A stretch of DNA of 64,000 nt. Origin: JAGGTJ01 sp964457545 (lineage in GTDB: Bacteria; Desulfobacterota; DSM-4660; Desulfatiglandales; Desulfatiglandaceae). Location of the stretch: NCBI GenBank assembly GCA_964457545.1, contig CAYWEN010000016.1, positions 272,257 through 336,256 of the forward strand. Reading direction: 5' to 3'. The position numbers and the translations under genes were made by a program. Every line of letters starts with the position of its first letter. The first letter of the stretch is position 1. This document shows positions 27,554-36,820 of this stretch, in pieces. The notes under the pieces were generated by a model. The model had not been told where the DNA came from, ran no database searches, and was given only the letters and a program-made list of their open reading frames with translations.

Positions 27554-27607
27554 CAGTTTCCATCCATAAATGGCCTTTTTGCACAATCTCTGGTGTCAAT
27601 CTGCAGG
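27554..27607 (+). repeat. Dispersed intergenic repeat, reference copy
   Basis: The copy runs from CAGTTTCCATCCATAAATGG through CCTTTTTGCACAATCTC to TGGTGTCAATCTGC. It is the most complete plus-strand copy. The reverse complement matches 45551-45607 at most positions over its whole length. Confidence 0.75.
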
Positions 27608-27654
27608 ATTCAGTGAGAGACTTCTGTACACCTCTGCATAATCCCTTGATTTTT

Positions 27655-27685
27655 CCTCCGGGGTGCAGGTCCTGCGGACCGGAGG
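27655..27685. repeat. GC-rich hairpin
   Basis: CCTCCGG (27655-27661) pairs with CCGGAGG (27679-27685), and the interior holds a second pairing, GCAGG/CCTGC. It stands out as a GC-rich island in AT-rich surroundings. No T-tract follows on either strand. Confidence 0.55.
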
Positions 27686-27927
27686 CTTGATCCTGTATAA
27701 AAACGCTTAGTTATGGGTTAGAAAAACCATACAGTGACCAAGATCCTTTTCTGGATGGAAACCAGTTAATATTAAAGGATAATCCCTGCGAGTAACACAA
27801 GGTCACAGTAAAGGCATGAATGACCTGACATAATATTCTTTTATGCAAGAGATTGATCTTGCGTAAGACAGTATCATAAAAAGAGGAAAATCAGGAGAGA
27901 CGCCCAACAGAAGAGAACCAGGCAGTT

Positions 27928-27965
27928 GGTTTCCATCCATAAATGGCCTTTTTGCACAACCTCTG
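27928..27965 (+). repeat. Dispersed intergenic repeat, second copy
   Basis: GGTTTCCATCCATAAATGG and CCTTTTTGCACAACCTCTG repeat the core of the 27554 copy almost exactly, 374 bases further on. The distal GTGTCAATCTGC part is missing. Confidence 0.75.
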
Positions 27966-28109
27966 AGCCTGCCTGTACAGATAGGCAGACAGGTTAATAT
28001 GCGGGATTAGTCTCACCTGTCTGTGCATTATCTGTTTACCGTTAAAGGCAAGACAGAGTTGCAGGCAGACATCTTGTGTGCTTCTGTGTTAATAACCCCT
28101 CTTGTTTCC

Positions 28110-28139
28110 GATCTTGCACAAAAAATCTCATTTATGGAC
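28110..28139 (-). repeat. Dispersed intergenic repeat, partial reverse copy
   Basis: GATCTTGCACAAAAAATCTC followed by ATTTATGGAC corresponds to the reverse complement of the repeat core, with several changes. Confidence 0.5.
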
Positions 28140-29296
28140 AGAAGGCCATAAAATGACCCAAAAATTGATTGATGGATATCAGTTACTTGATAAAAAGGTC
28201 TCGAAAATACGCTTACTATCAAAAACAAACATAAATACATCATATTAGATTAGGACAAAAAAATACAGCCCCCACAATAAAGCAGAGGTGGCAATACTGT
28301 ATAATAAAACAGATTCAATATAGTCCCTGACGCATAAAAATATGGTGTTTTCAGCTCTCCCTGCATAAATTCAATGTCCCCTAAGAATAAAAACAGGGTC
28401 TGTATTTTGACATCATTTCTGTATAACCTTACGATAAATTATTCAAAGATAGAAACCTGTTGCTTCTATTGCTGATTACATATAAAAATCATACATATAT
28501 GAAGCTATATTTTCAAAACCTGCATTTATATGCCCAACAACAATCTTTTGTCATAACAGGCAAACCTGGCCTGTTGTTTCCAGAGCCAGAAATTTCTGAC
28601 CTGCAAGAAACATCCAGAACATATTATGTTTACCCGATCCGGGATATAATTACCATCCATCTGCAAATCAATTAAGGGCAACTCAGAGTTTCTGATCCAA
28701 AACGGGATATTCATTATAACATCTTGAAGATAAAGAGATTACAGAACCACAAAATGTTTTACAACTGATCCCTTAAGCTTTGTCTACCGCACCCGGCCTG
28801 AAAAGGCTCAGAGCGTGCAAAAAACAACTATTTGGAGATGGAAAGCAACCAACTGTCATTTTTTTCACAAAGGTTTATTTCTGAAAAAACTGTTATTCTC
28901 AAACAGCATCTCATCAAAAGATCCAGCCAAGACATAACAAAGCTGTCAAGGAGTTACAACATAGGCAAACCAAAAGATTACATTAATAAACAACACAGCT
29001 TCTGTCTGTCCGACAATGGATCTAATAAAAAATTTTAAAAACTGCCTGAACGACCTGTTCAACAAAATTTTTTAATTCAGGACACAGCTTGCATTACATT
29101 GAATAATACGCTCTTCATAAAAATTGCACAGACAGAATTTCATTGCAGCAACAAGGCATACATGTCTACCAGGGCAAAACATCATATTACACAAAAGATT
29201 TGCATAAGATCATTGTTTGCCCGATCTCTATATCAGACTCAGAGCTTAATCCCGGTGCCTGATCTTTCGGATCTATTAACATAGTTATCCTTTATT

Positions 29297-29581
29297 TTAA
29301 TCTCCTACAATAGAATCTATCTGGTTATTTAACAATGCAGCCCGTTTTTGTATATTCCTTACTGTATCAACACCTTTTTTCTGCACCTGAAAATATTCAT
29401 TGGCAATGTCAAATGCAGCCAATATGGCAATATGTTTTTCTGACAGACCGTTAGTTTCTGATTTTATCTCCCTTAATTTATTGTCTACATAACGTGCGAT
29501 CTCCTGAAGTTCCACTTCGGCAATATCACTTTTTATTACATATTCATGATCAAGAATTCTGACCCTGATCAACTTTTCCAA
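29297..29581 (-). CDS. zapA: Cell division protein ZapA
   Basis: A 94-residue FtsZ-associated protein. VRILDHEYVIKSD is the N-terminal beta hairpin, EIARYVDNKLREI the first helix, and LAAFDIANEYFQVQKK the start of the long C-terminal coiled coil. ZapA tetramers crosslink FtsZ filaments at midcell. It starts 11 bases after the stop of the ZapB-like gene, so the two form an operon. Confidence 0.92.
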   Translation of the reverse strand: MEKLIRVRILDHEYVIKSDIAEVELQEIARYVDNKLREIKSETNGLSEKHIAILAAFDIANEYFQVQKKGVDTVRNIQKRAALLNNQIDSIVGD

Positions 29582-29592
29582 AAGCAGTTCTC

Positions 29593-29868
29593 CTAGATAT
29601 CAATCTGATCCATTTTATTCAAAATAGAACTAATTTTCTGTCTTGCAAGGTCTTTCTTTTCTTTAAGAGATTCAGTTTCATGTGTCAGACTGTCAACCTG
29701 TGACTCCAAATGCTCAACCTTTTCTCTCAATGAATTTCTTTCCTCTTTCAGAGAATTCAACTTCTCGATAAGACGATCAACCTTTTCTTCTAACAACTGA
29801 AACTGATCGTTCTGTTCGTTGATACCTACATTGACTTCTGTATTATCTGTATTAGTAAACACATCCAT
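29593..29868 (-). CDS. ZapB-like coiled-coil cell division protein
   Basis: The ATG at 29868 follows AAAAAGGGAGAAC, giving 91 residues; a longer frame upstream has no such signal and a cysteine-rich translation. From residue 22 on the protein is a continuous coiled coil (LEEKVDRLIEKLNSLKEERNSLREKVEHLESQV...), as in ZapB, which binds ZapA at the Z ring. The heptad pattern and position immediately upstream of zapA support the assignment, although low-complexity coiled coils can mislead. Confidence 0.8.
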   Translation of the reverse strand: MDVFTNTDNTEVNVGINEQNDQFQLLEEKVDRLIEKLNSLKEERNSLREKVEHLESQVDSLTHETESLKEKKDLARQKISSILNKMDQIDI

Positions 29869-30448
29869 TGTTATGTTCTCCCTTTTTGTAATATCAAGAC
29901 TCAAAGAATAGAGCAGACAAACGGCATAACCAAATTTAAGCATACCACACCCGTAGTTATGAAAACGCCGTCTGTTTCTTAAATACGGCTCTGTATGTCT
30001 GTACGGTAAATCAGTCTGCAGACAAAAACAAACATCTGAAAACACAATATGCAGGCATATATAACACCCTGAAATTCCAGCAAAAAACCTTAAAAAACAG
30101 TATAAAACCAACTTTTATCTTAACCTGAAGATATAAAAAGTCAACAAAAAAGGGCAACCATCCAAAACGGCTGCCCTTTCCCATAACACCAATAACACCA
30201 AGTTTTTTGTCAAACTTAAAATCTTGCTATCTGATTTTGAAAAATATTAAATGAGAGGAAATATCTATTCACTGCCTGTTCACGTTCAAACTTATGATCT
30301 GCAAGACCTGCATCACCCAAAAGAAAGGCTAACATGATCCTGCCATAAATATTGTAAATATTTCAAGGAGTAAAAGTTGAGTGCGGGCTGCCCGGCATAT
30401 TCCCGCAAAGATATATCACAAAAAAAGCAGATAAAATAAAAAAACCCT
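29869..30448. other. Intergenic region between zapB-like gene and atpC
   Basis: 580 bases on the minus strand between two same-direction units. The intrinsic terminator at 30145-30179 lies in the middle. The part next to zapB should hold its promoter. Between atpC and the terminator there are about 265 bases that could carry a small RNA, but I recognise none. Confidence 0.4.
30145..30179 (-). terminator. Intrinsic terminator downstream of the atp operon
   Basis: On the minus strand AAAGGGCA (30179-30172) and TGCCCTTT (30156-30149) form a stem around a GCCGTTTTGGATGGT-type loop, followed by TTTTTTGT. It is 270 bases past the atpC stop and ahead of zapB. Confidence 0.8.
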
Positions 30449-30862
30449 TTAATTGCTTTGAGCCTCTGCCGCTTTAAGGCGGGCACGTGCACGTCTCAAG
30501 GCAGCTTCCGCCCTTTCAACGTCAATTTTATCCGTTTCCTTGCTCCTTGAAAGTCTGTCCTGAGCCCTTTCCATAGCCTTTCTCGCTCTCTCTACGTCTA
30601 TCTTTGAAACATCTTCCGCTGAATCTACCAACACAGAAACCTTGTTATTAAAAATCTCGGTAAAGCCATAACTCACCGCAAAATGCTCCGTATTATTATC
30701 AGCAATAAAATGAAGGTCTCCAGGAATAATCGCGGAGAGAAAGGAGACATGATCTTCCAGGACTCCAAACTCACCTTCTGCCCCAGGAATAACAACAAGA
30801 TCAACTTCCTTGCTTAACACTACCTTTTCAGGGGTTACAATCTCCAACTGCAGTTTTCCCAT
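30449..30862 (-). CDS. atpC: F-type ATP synthase epsilon subunit
   Basis: A 137-residue epsilon subunit. The N-terminal beta sandwich (LQLEIVTPEKVVLSKEVDLVVIPGAEGEFGVLEDHVSFLSAIIPGDL) is followed by the C-terminal helical hairpin (RARKAMERAQDRLSR...ERAEAALRRARARLKAAE). Epsilon links the gamma rotor shaft to the c ring and can inhibit ATPase activity. It lies 12 bases after atpD. Confidence 0.95.
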   Translation of the reverse strand: MGKLQLEIVTPEKVVLSKEVDLVVIPGAEGEFGVLEDHVSFLSAIIPGDLHFIADNNTEHFAVSYGFTEIFNNKVSVLVDSAEDVSKIDVERARKAMERAQDRLSRSKETDKIDVERAEAALRRARARLKAAEAQSN

Positions 30863-30874
30863 ATGAAAACACCT

Positions 30875-32287
30875 CTATTTTGCAGAACCTATCTGTTTAG
30901 CTTTTTCCTCTGCCTCCTCTATTGAACCTACCATATAGAAGGCTGCTTCAGGGAGATCATCATACTGACCTTCAATAATAGCCTTAAATCCTTGAACTGT
31001 ATCTTTTATAGAAACATATTTACCGGGAGTTCCTGTAAATGTTTCCGCAACATGAAATGGTTGAGAGAGAAAACGTTGTATTTTTCTTGCACGTGCCACT
31101 ATCAACTTGTCTTCATCAGAAAGCTCATCAATACCAAGAATCGCAATAATATCCTGAAGGTCCTTGTATTTCTGAAGGATTTGCTGTACCTGTCTGGAAA
31201 CAGAGTAATGTTCTTCTCCAATAACATTCGGATCAAGTATTCTGGAGGTGGAATCCAACGGGTCAACTGCCGGATAAATACCCAGCTCAGCAATACTTCT
31301 TGCAAGAACAACCGTGCCATCCAGATGAGCAAAGGTGGTAGCCGGAGCAGGGTCAGTCAAATCATCTGCAGGAACATAAACACACTGTACTGATGTAATG
31401 GACCCCCGTTTTGTTGATGTGATCCTTTCCTGAAGCTCTCCAAGGTCAGTACCGAGCGTAGGCTGATAACCCACAGCAGATGGTATACGGCCCAAAAGTG
31501 CCGAGACCTCTGAACCTGCCTGAGTAAACCTGAATATATTGTCAATAAACAAAAGGACATCCTGTCCCTTCTCATCCCTGTAATACTCAGCGGCGGTAAG
31601 AGCTGAAAGAGCAACTCTTGCCCTTGCCCCGGGAGGCTCAGTCATCTGCCCATAAATAAGCGCAGCCTTCTCAAGGACACCGGACTCCTTCATCTCAAGA
31701 TACAGATCATTTCCCTCTCTTGTACGCTCTCCAACACCTGCAAAGACACTGATTCCACCGTGCTGCATAGCAATATTATGAATCATTTCCATCATAATAA
31801 CGGTTTTACCAACACCAGCTCCCCCGAACATACCCATTTTTCCGCCGCGAGGAAAAGGGACAAGAAGATCTATTACCTTTACACCCGTTTCCAGGACATT
31901 TACGGTCGTATCCTGATCTTCAAAGGCTGGAGCATGCCGATGAATAGGATAATATTCTGTCGCATTAACAGGTCCAAGTCCATCAACCGGTTTACCTACG
32001 ACATTCAAAACCCTCCCTAAGCCCGGATCTCCAACAGGCATCTGAATCTGTTTGCCTGTATTCTTGACCTTCATACCACGGACAAGTCCATCGGTTACAT
32101 CCATTGCTATACAACGGACAACATTATCACCCAGATGTTGAGCCACCTCAATAACAAGATTATCTTCGGTATCATCAATGGCTGGGTTTGTTAAAAGAAG
32201 AGCAGTTAAAATCGGCGGAAGCTCCCCATCAGCAAATTCCACATCAATGACCGGACCAATTACTTGAATCAGTTTCCCCTCATTCAT
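30875..32287 (-). CDS. atpD: F-type ATP synthase beta subunit
   Basis: A 470-residue catalytic subunit. P-loop GGAGVGKTV, the DELSEED-like IDELSDEDKL loop, the catalytic Glu in GERTREGND, and DNIFRFTQAGSEVSALLGR are all intact. Length is typical. It lies in the order gamma-beta-epsilon with 42 bases from atpG. AGGAGG precedes the start. Confidence 0.98.
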   Translation of the reverse strand: MNEGKLIQVIGPVIDVEFADGELPPILTALLLTNPAIDDTEDNLVIEVAQHLGDNVVRCIAMDVTDGLVRGMKVKNTGKQIQMPVGDPGLGRVLNVVGKPVDGLGPVNATEYYPIHRHAPAFEDQDTTVNVLETGVKVIDLLVPFPRGGKMGMFGGAGVGKTVIMMEMIHNIAMQHGGISVFAGVGERTREGNDLYLEMKESGVLEKAALIYGQMTEPPGARARVALSALTAAEYYRDEKGQDVLLFIDNIFRFTQAGSEVSALLGRIPSAVGYQPTLGTDLGELQERITSTKRGSITSVQCVYVPADDLTDPAPATTFAHLDGTVVLARSIAELGIYPAVDPLDSTSRILDPNVIGEEHYSVSRQVQQILQKYKDLQDIIAILGIDELSDEDKLIVARARKIQRFLSQPFHVAETFTGTPGKYVSIKDTVQGFKAIIEGQYDDLPEAAFYMVGSIEEAEEKAKQIGSAK

Positions 32288-32329
32288 CGTTAACTTAAGA
32301 CCTCCTTGAAAAAAGATAATAATCAGAAA

Positions 32330-33202
32330 TTATGCTGCTTTTAAGGCCTCAGCACCACCAACAATATCCATAAGCTCAGCAGTGATAGCCGCTTGCCTGG
32401 CCTTGTTATAAGCCAAGGTCAGTTCATCTATCATTTCACTGCAATTCTTAGCGGCTTTATCCATTGCCGCCATACGAGCGGCATGCTCACTTGTTTCAGT
32501 CTGTAAAAAGGCATTCAATATCTGAACACTGATATGTTTAGGTAAAAGCTCTATCATCAATGATTCAGGATCAGGCTCACATAAATATTCCGAAACAACC
32601 TCGTTATCATCTTTCATTGGAGGTTCAACCGGAACAAGTTTCACCAAAGTCGGTTCATACTTCGCAACACTTACAAAATTGCTGTACATCATATAGACCT
32701 CATCAACCTCATCATCCATATAACGATCAATAAAGGTCCTTGTTATCTGATTAACAAAAGATATATTAACATCCTTGTAAATGTTGGAATAACTTTTAAA
32801 GAGGTTGTATTTATCTTTACCAAAAAAACCTGAGCCCTTCTTCCCCACAGCTGTAACAAAACACTCTATCCCTTTTGATTTTTGTTCTTCAATCCATTTT
32901 GCGGCCTGTATTATCAAATTCGAATTAAAACTGCCGCACAGTCCACGATCAGCAGAGAAATGAAGCAGATCAATTCGTTTGACATCCTCCTTTTTTTGCA
33001 GCAATGGATGTATATCCGGTTCAATGCCATTTGCCAGATTACCAAGGACCTCAGCAAACTTGCTGGCATAAGGTCTAAAACCTTCCATCCTTGCCTGAAC
33101 ACCTCTCAACTTGGAACTGGCAACCATATACATTGCCTTTGTAATCTGTCTTGTTTTTCCAACAGCAGCTATTTTACGTTGAATATCCTTAAGATTTGGC
33201 AT
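32330..33202 (-). CDS. atpG: F-type ATP synthase gamma subunit
   Basis: A 290-residue rotor shaft subunit. The N-terminal helix is LKDIQRKIAAVGKTRQITKAMYMVASSKLR. HFSADRGLCGSFNSNLI is the family motif. The C-terminal helix (MAAMDKAAKNCSEMIDELTLAYNKARQAAITAELMDIVGGAEAL) carries the classic E-L.DIVGGA.AL signature. A gap of 137 bases separates it from atpA, larger than elsewhere in the operon. Confidence 0.97.
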   Translation of the reverse strand: MPNLKDIQRKIAAVGKTRQITKAMYMVASSKLRGVQARMEGFRPYASKFAEVLGNLANGIEPDIHPLLQKKEDVKRIDLLHFSADRGLCGSFNSNLIIQAAKWIEEQKSKGIECFVTAVGKKGSGFFGKDKYNLFKSYSNIYKDVNISFVNQITRTFIDRYMDDEVDEVYMMYSNFVSVAKYEPTLVKLVPVEPPMKDDNEVVSEYLCEPDPESLMIELLPKHISVQILNAFLQTETSEHAARMAAMDKAAKNCSEMIDELTLAYNKARQAAITAELMDIVGGAEALKAA

Positions 33203-33339
33203 CTGTTTATACTCTTCTTGTATTATTTGTATTATGTTTTTTTATACTGCAACCTCTCGCCATATTCTGGTAAAGGCTCAAGGTGTTGCAATCTTTAAAA
33301 CAAACTCAAAAATATCAGTCTGAATACCATTTTCACAAT

Positions 33340-34854
33340 CTATACTGCGGGTTGAAATATACCCTTAAATTCATCAAGCATCTTTCTCAGCTTGGCATCA
33401 GTTTCAGCAGTGATATCATCTGTTTTATCTATATCCTTAAAGATTTCAGGATATTTGCTTTCAGCAAACTCAAGCATCTGTTTTTCATATTCTGCAATAG
33501 CATCTTCTGGCCATTCATCAAGATAGCCATTTGCACCGGCAAACAAAATAACAACCTCTTTTACCGCACTCATGGGTTGATACTGAGGCTGTTTAAGGAT
33601 TGCGACCAATCTGCGGCCTCGTCTGATTTGCTGCTGGGTCGCCTCATCCAGATCGCTTCCAAACTGTGCAAAGGCTTCCAGTTCCCTAAACTGAGCCATG
33701 TCAAGCCGCAATGTTCCGGCAACCTTCTTCATTGCCTTGGTCTGTGCCGCTCCTCCAACACGGGAAACTGACAGACCTACATTAATAGCCGGCCTTATAC
33801 CAGCGAAAAAAAGTCCAGGTTCCAGATAAACCTGGCCATCAGTAATGGAAATTACGTTTGTTGGAATATAGGCAGACACATCACCTGCCTGGGTCTCAAT
33901 AATCGGCAGGGCAGTAAGGGAACCGGCACCAAGCTCGTCATTTACCTTGGCAGCACGTTCCAGCAATCTGGAATGGTTATAAAAAATATCTCCCGGATAA
34001 GCTTCCCTTCCAGGGGGCCTTCTGAGCAGAAGGGATATCTGCCTGTAAGCAACAGCCTGCTTTGAAAGATCATCATAAACTATCAGAGCATGCCGTCCAC
34101 TATCGCGGTAGTATTCCCCTATAGCACAACCTGCATAAGGAGCTATAAATTGCTGAGTTGCAGGATCACTTGCACATGCAGCAACCACAGTGGTATATTC
34201 CATAGCGCCATAACGCTCCAGCACATCAACAACCTGTGCAACCGTGGACTTTTTCTGACCAATTGCTACATATATGCAAAAGATATCGGTATCCTTTTGA
34301 TTCAAGATAGCATCAACACCAATGGCCGTTTTACCTATTTGCCTGTCACCAATAATCAGCTCACGCTGTCCCCTGCCTATAGGTGTCATTGCATCAATAG
34401 CCTTTATACCTGTATACATAGGTTCGCTAACTGGCTGGCGGGCAATAACTCCCGGAGCAACTCTTTCAATACGCTGCGTCTCTTTTGTATCAATAGGCCC
34501 CTTACCATCCAACGGATTACCAACTGCATCTATAACCCTTCCAAGAACAGCGTCACCTACCGGAATAGAGGCAATGCGGCCTGTTCTTTTAACAGTGTCA
34601 CCCTCCTTCAGCTGTGTGTCGTCCCCCATAATAGCCACACCGACATTGTCCTCCTCGAGGTTCAGACATAAGCCAAAAATATTGCCTGGAAACTCGACCA
34701 TTTCCATAGCCATGGCATTTTGCAATCCATGCACACGGGCAATATTGTCTCCAACAGACAGGATGGTGCCTGTCTCACTCACCTCAACCTTTTTTTCATA
34801 ATCCTTGATTTGATTACGGATTATCTGACTTATTTCCTCAGCTCTGATCTCCAT
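33340..34854 (-). CDS. atpA: F-type ATP synthase alpha subunit
   Basis: A 504-residue non-catalytic subunit. P-loop GDRQIGKTAI, and the YDDLSKQAVAYRQISLLLRRPPGREAYPGDIFY signature with the arginine finger region AINVGLSVSRVGGAAQ. Length and order are typical. Its ATG directly follows the atpH stop, overlapping by one base (TAATG), so translation of delta and alpha is coupled. Confidence 0.98.
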   Translation of the reverse strand: MEIRAEEISQIIRNQIKDYEKKVEVSETGTILSVGDNIARVHGLQNAMAMEMVEFPGNIFGLCLNLEEDNVGVAIMGDDTQLKEGDTVKRTGRIASIPVGDAVLGRVIDAVGNPLDGKGPIDTKETQRIERVAPGVIARQPVSEPMYTGIKAIDAMTPIGRGQRELIIGDRQIGKTAIGVDAILNQKDTDIFCIYVAIGQKKSTVAQVVDVLERYGAMEYTTVVAACASDPATQQFIAPYAGCAIGEYYRDSGRHALIVYDDLSKQAVAYRQISLLLRRPPGREAYPGDIFYNHSRLLERAAKVNDELGAGSLTALPIIETQAGDVSAYIPTNVISITDGQVYLEPGLFFAGIRPAINVGLSVSRVGGAAQTKAMKKVAGTLRLDMAQFRELEAFAQFGSDLDEATQQQIRRGRRLVAILKQPQYQPMSAVKEVVILFAGANGYLDEWPEDAIAEYEKQMLEFAESKYPEIFKDIDKTDDITAETDAKLRKMLDEFKGIFQPAV

Positions 34855-35405
34855 TAGTTATATTCACCCCTCTTTAATGATTCTTTTAGCCCCCTAAGCT
34901 GGGCAGTTACACTTCCATCTATTACAAGATCGCCTATCCTTACTACAACACCACCTATTATAGATTTATCAACAGAGAGATCAAACTCAATGTCTTTGTT
35001 AGACACTATCTTTTTCAGTGCTACCCTTAACTTGTCAAGAGCCCCTTTGTTCAAAGATCGGGCAGAAATAACCTGCACCTTGACCACGCCAGACATTTCA
35101 TCGGTAAGCCTTGAATAGTATGACGCAATTTCCGGAACAAACCCCATTCTTCTTTTTTCAAGAAGCAGTCTCAAAAAGTTTTTCACCATATCAGAAAAAG
35201 ATGTCTTCTCAAGCACAAAATCAAGAACATCTTTCCTGTCCTCAGGAGAAAAAACAGGATTGGCCACAACAGCAAAAAACTCCTCATTGTCCATGCAAAA
35301 CCGGGAAAACTCCTGCAGTTCCTCTCCATACTCCCTATATTTGCCATTTTCTACACCAAGCAAAAGTAGAGCCTTGGCATACCTCTTTGCAACCCGTGAG
35401 TCCAT
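34854..35405 (-). CDS. atpH: F-type ATP synthase delta subunit
   Basis: A 183-residue peripheral stalk subunit. The N-terminal helical domain is RVAKRYAKALLLLG...YGEELQEFSRFC. The C-terminal GGVVVRIGDLVIDGSVTAQLRGLKESLKRGEY is the family signature. Start and stop overlap the neighbours atpF and atpA by one base each, consistent with an operon. Confidence 0.95.
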   Translation of the reverse strand: MDSRVAKRYAKALLLLGVENGKYREYGEELQEFSRFCMDNEEFFAVVANPVFSPEDRKDVLDFVLEKTSFSDMVKNFLRLLLEKRRMGFVPEIASYYSRLTDEMSGVVKVQVISARSLNKGALDKLRVALKKIVSNKDIEFDLSVDKSIIGGVVVRIGDLVIDGSVTAQLRGLKESLKRGEYN

Positions 35406-36022
35406 CAGTGTAAATTCTCCACTTCTTTTATGAATTCGTTAAAAAGGACATCCTGATCACTATCTTTTATATAGCGGGAAATAATCTCCTGCGCCTTTAC
35501 AGCCGCAAGATCAACTACTTCCTCTTTCAACCTTTGCTTAACCTGATTTATTTCCCTTGCAATAGTCAAATCAGCCTGTTGAATTATCTGCTCTGCCCGC
35601 AACTGAGCCTTTTCGATTATCCGTTGTTTTTCCTGCTCCCCTTCCTGTCTGAACCTCTCAAGAATTTCCTTTTTTTGCACTTCAAATGCCTTTAATTCTT
35701 CTTCCAAGGCCTTACACCGAGATTCAAATTCCATTTTTTGTCTTTTCAACTCATCAAACTCGTGCTGTAAAGATTCCCTCCTTGCTGAAAAAAAATCTTT
35801 CACAGCAGTCTTCTTAACAACAACTGCTATGATAGCAATAAAAACAGCAAAGTTTATACATCGGTAAACAAAATCTATAACAACGCTGTCAGGAACACTC
35901 CCATAAGGCTCAGATGCACCGTAAACAAAATTACCCCCGCACAGGAAAACCGACACAAAAGAAAAAAGCATCAGCGTTACAGGCAAGCAGGGCACAGCTT
36001 TTTGCCGGATGAAAAACTTCAT
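35405..36022 (-). CDS. atpF: F-type ATP synthase b subunit with an N-terminal signal-like extension
   Basis: A 205-residue b subunit. It starts with a hydrophobic, signal-peptide-like segment (PCLPVTLMLFSFVSVFLCGGNFVYGA), then the true stalk helix (FVYRCINFAVFIAIIAVVV), then a long charged helix (RRESLQHEFDELKRQKMEFE...) that dimerises. Such extended b subunits are common in delta-type bacteria. It overlaps atpH by one base and the b'-type gene by four. The a and c subunits are not in the window. Confidence 0.93.
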   Translation of the reverse strand: MKFFIRQKAVPCLPVTLMLFSFVSVFLCGGNFVYGASEPYGSVPDSVVIDFVYRCINFAVFIAIIAVVVKKTAVKDFFSARRESLQHEFDELKRQKMEFESRCKALEEELKAFEVQKKEILERFRQEGEQEKQRIIEKAQLRAEQIIQQADLTIAREINQVKQRLKEEVVDLAAVKAQEIISRYIKDSDQDVLFNEFIKEVENLH

Positions 36023-36444
36023 TGAATTCTCCTCCCAAGGATTTTTTCAGCAACTTGCTCTGAAAAGGCAGATATCTCCCCTTCAAGATTTTTCCTGATT
36101 TCATCCACACTCTTTTCAATCTCTGCCTTTGCCTTTTTTATCTTTTCCTCAACAACAGAAGTGGCCTTTTGCACAATTCCCCTTTCTTCTTCTGCACCCT
36201 GCCCCTTAATCATCTCCTTTTCAACAAACCCCTGCTGCCTGGCCTGCTTAAGGCCTTCCTCAATATAGACCTGCCTTTCTTTCACATCTTTCTTCAGACT
36301 TTCTATCATATCTGACAGAGAGCCAAACTCCTCTTTACGCCGGGCCAGAATGCCACGAATAGGACGATAAAGCCAAACATTCAAAAACAAGATCAACAAC
36401 AGAAAATTTATAATCTGCACCAACAAGCTAATGTCTAATTCCAT
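36019..36444 (-). CDS. atpF': F-type ATP synthase b' subunit
   Basis: A 141-residue b'-type subunit: one membrane helix (LLVQIINFLLLILFLNVWLY, residues 6-25), then a charged helix with the RRKEEFGSLSDMIESLKKDVKERQ pattern. Two different b-type genes side by side imply a b/b' heterodimer stalk, as in photosynthetic bacteria and many Desulfobacterota. It heads the operon as visible here and overlaps atpF by four bases. Confidence 0.93.
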   Translation of the reverse strand: MELDISLLVQIINFLLLILFLNVWLYRPIRGILARRKEEFGSLSDMIESLKKDVKERQVYIEEGLKQARQQGFVEKEMIKGQGAEEERGIVQKATSVVEEKIKKAKAEIEKSVDEIRKNLEGEISAFSEQVAEKILGRRIQ

Positions 36445-36820
36445 TCTCTAACACCCACTCCATCCATACAGATGATGTTTATCCACAGAACCTGCCTTGC
36501 AACAGCATGCCAAGACACCAAAAACAATACCTTTAAAAAGACTGCTTCCATGAACAGACCTAATTTTGACAGGCCAATTGAACATCTTGAACATCCAGCT
36601 CAAACACAACATACAGGCGCAGCAATAAAAACAATACACAATATAATGTTAAAAACAGCAAATAAAAACCTTTCTGCACAACAGTCAGTATTGTTCCTGT
36701 CAATCTACGCCTTTCTGAATACAGGACATATTATGAAAATGTCAACAAAAAATTTTCAAAATCAGCGACAAATCAACCCTGGCGCCAGAAAGTTTCCAAT
36801 CCAGAGTGGCAGCCAACAAC
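36445..36820. other. Intergenic region upstream of the atp operon
   Basis: 376 bases contain the promoter region of the atp operon. A plus-strand frame of 120 codons crosses it but has no ribosome-binding site, ends inside the 3' end of the GT2 gene, and shows no domain. I see nothing else. Confidence 0.4.

Larger units (their letters stand above)
27276..29296. other. 2-kb gene-free region between zapA and rny
   Basis: No frame in these 2,021 AT-rich bases has a convincing ribosome-binding site, domain or codon pattern. It contains two very good copies of the dispersed repeat (27554, 27928), a reverse partial copy (28110), a GC-rich hairpin (27655-27685), an imperfect palindrome CCTGCCTGTACAGATAGGCAGACAGG-like (27968-27993), and an AT-rich inverted stretch near 29028-29080. 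In many proteobacteria 6S RNA lies next to zapA, but I could not identify its conserved structure here. Confidence 0.5.

Noticed and set aside
27554..27965. CRISPR array, because two near-identical units occur within 400 bases
   Set aside because: There are only two units, their spacing is far too long, and other copies are scattered across the window in both orientations; no cas gene is present.
29869..30111. N-terminal extension of the ZapB-like gene by 81 codons
   Set aside because: The internal ATG at 29868 has a good ribosome-binding site and starts the coiled coil; the extension is Cys- and Tyr-rich without family support.
30186..30448. 6S RNA or other non-coding RNA between atpC and its terminator
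   Set aside because: The segment is upstream of a good terminator, but I could not see the long closed-bubble hairpin of 6S RNA.
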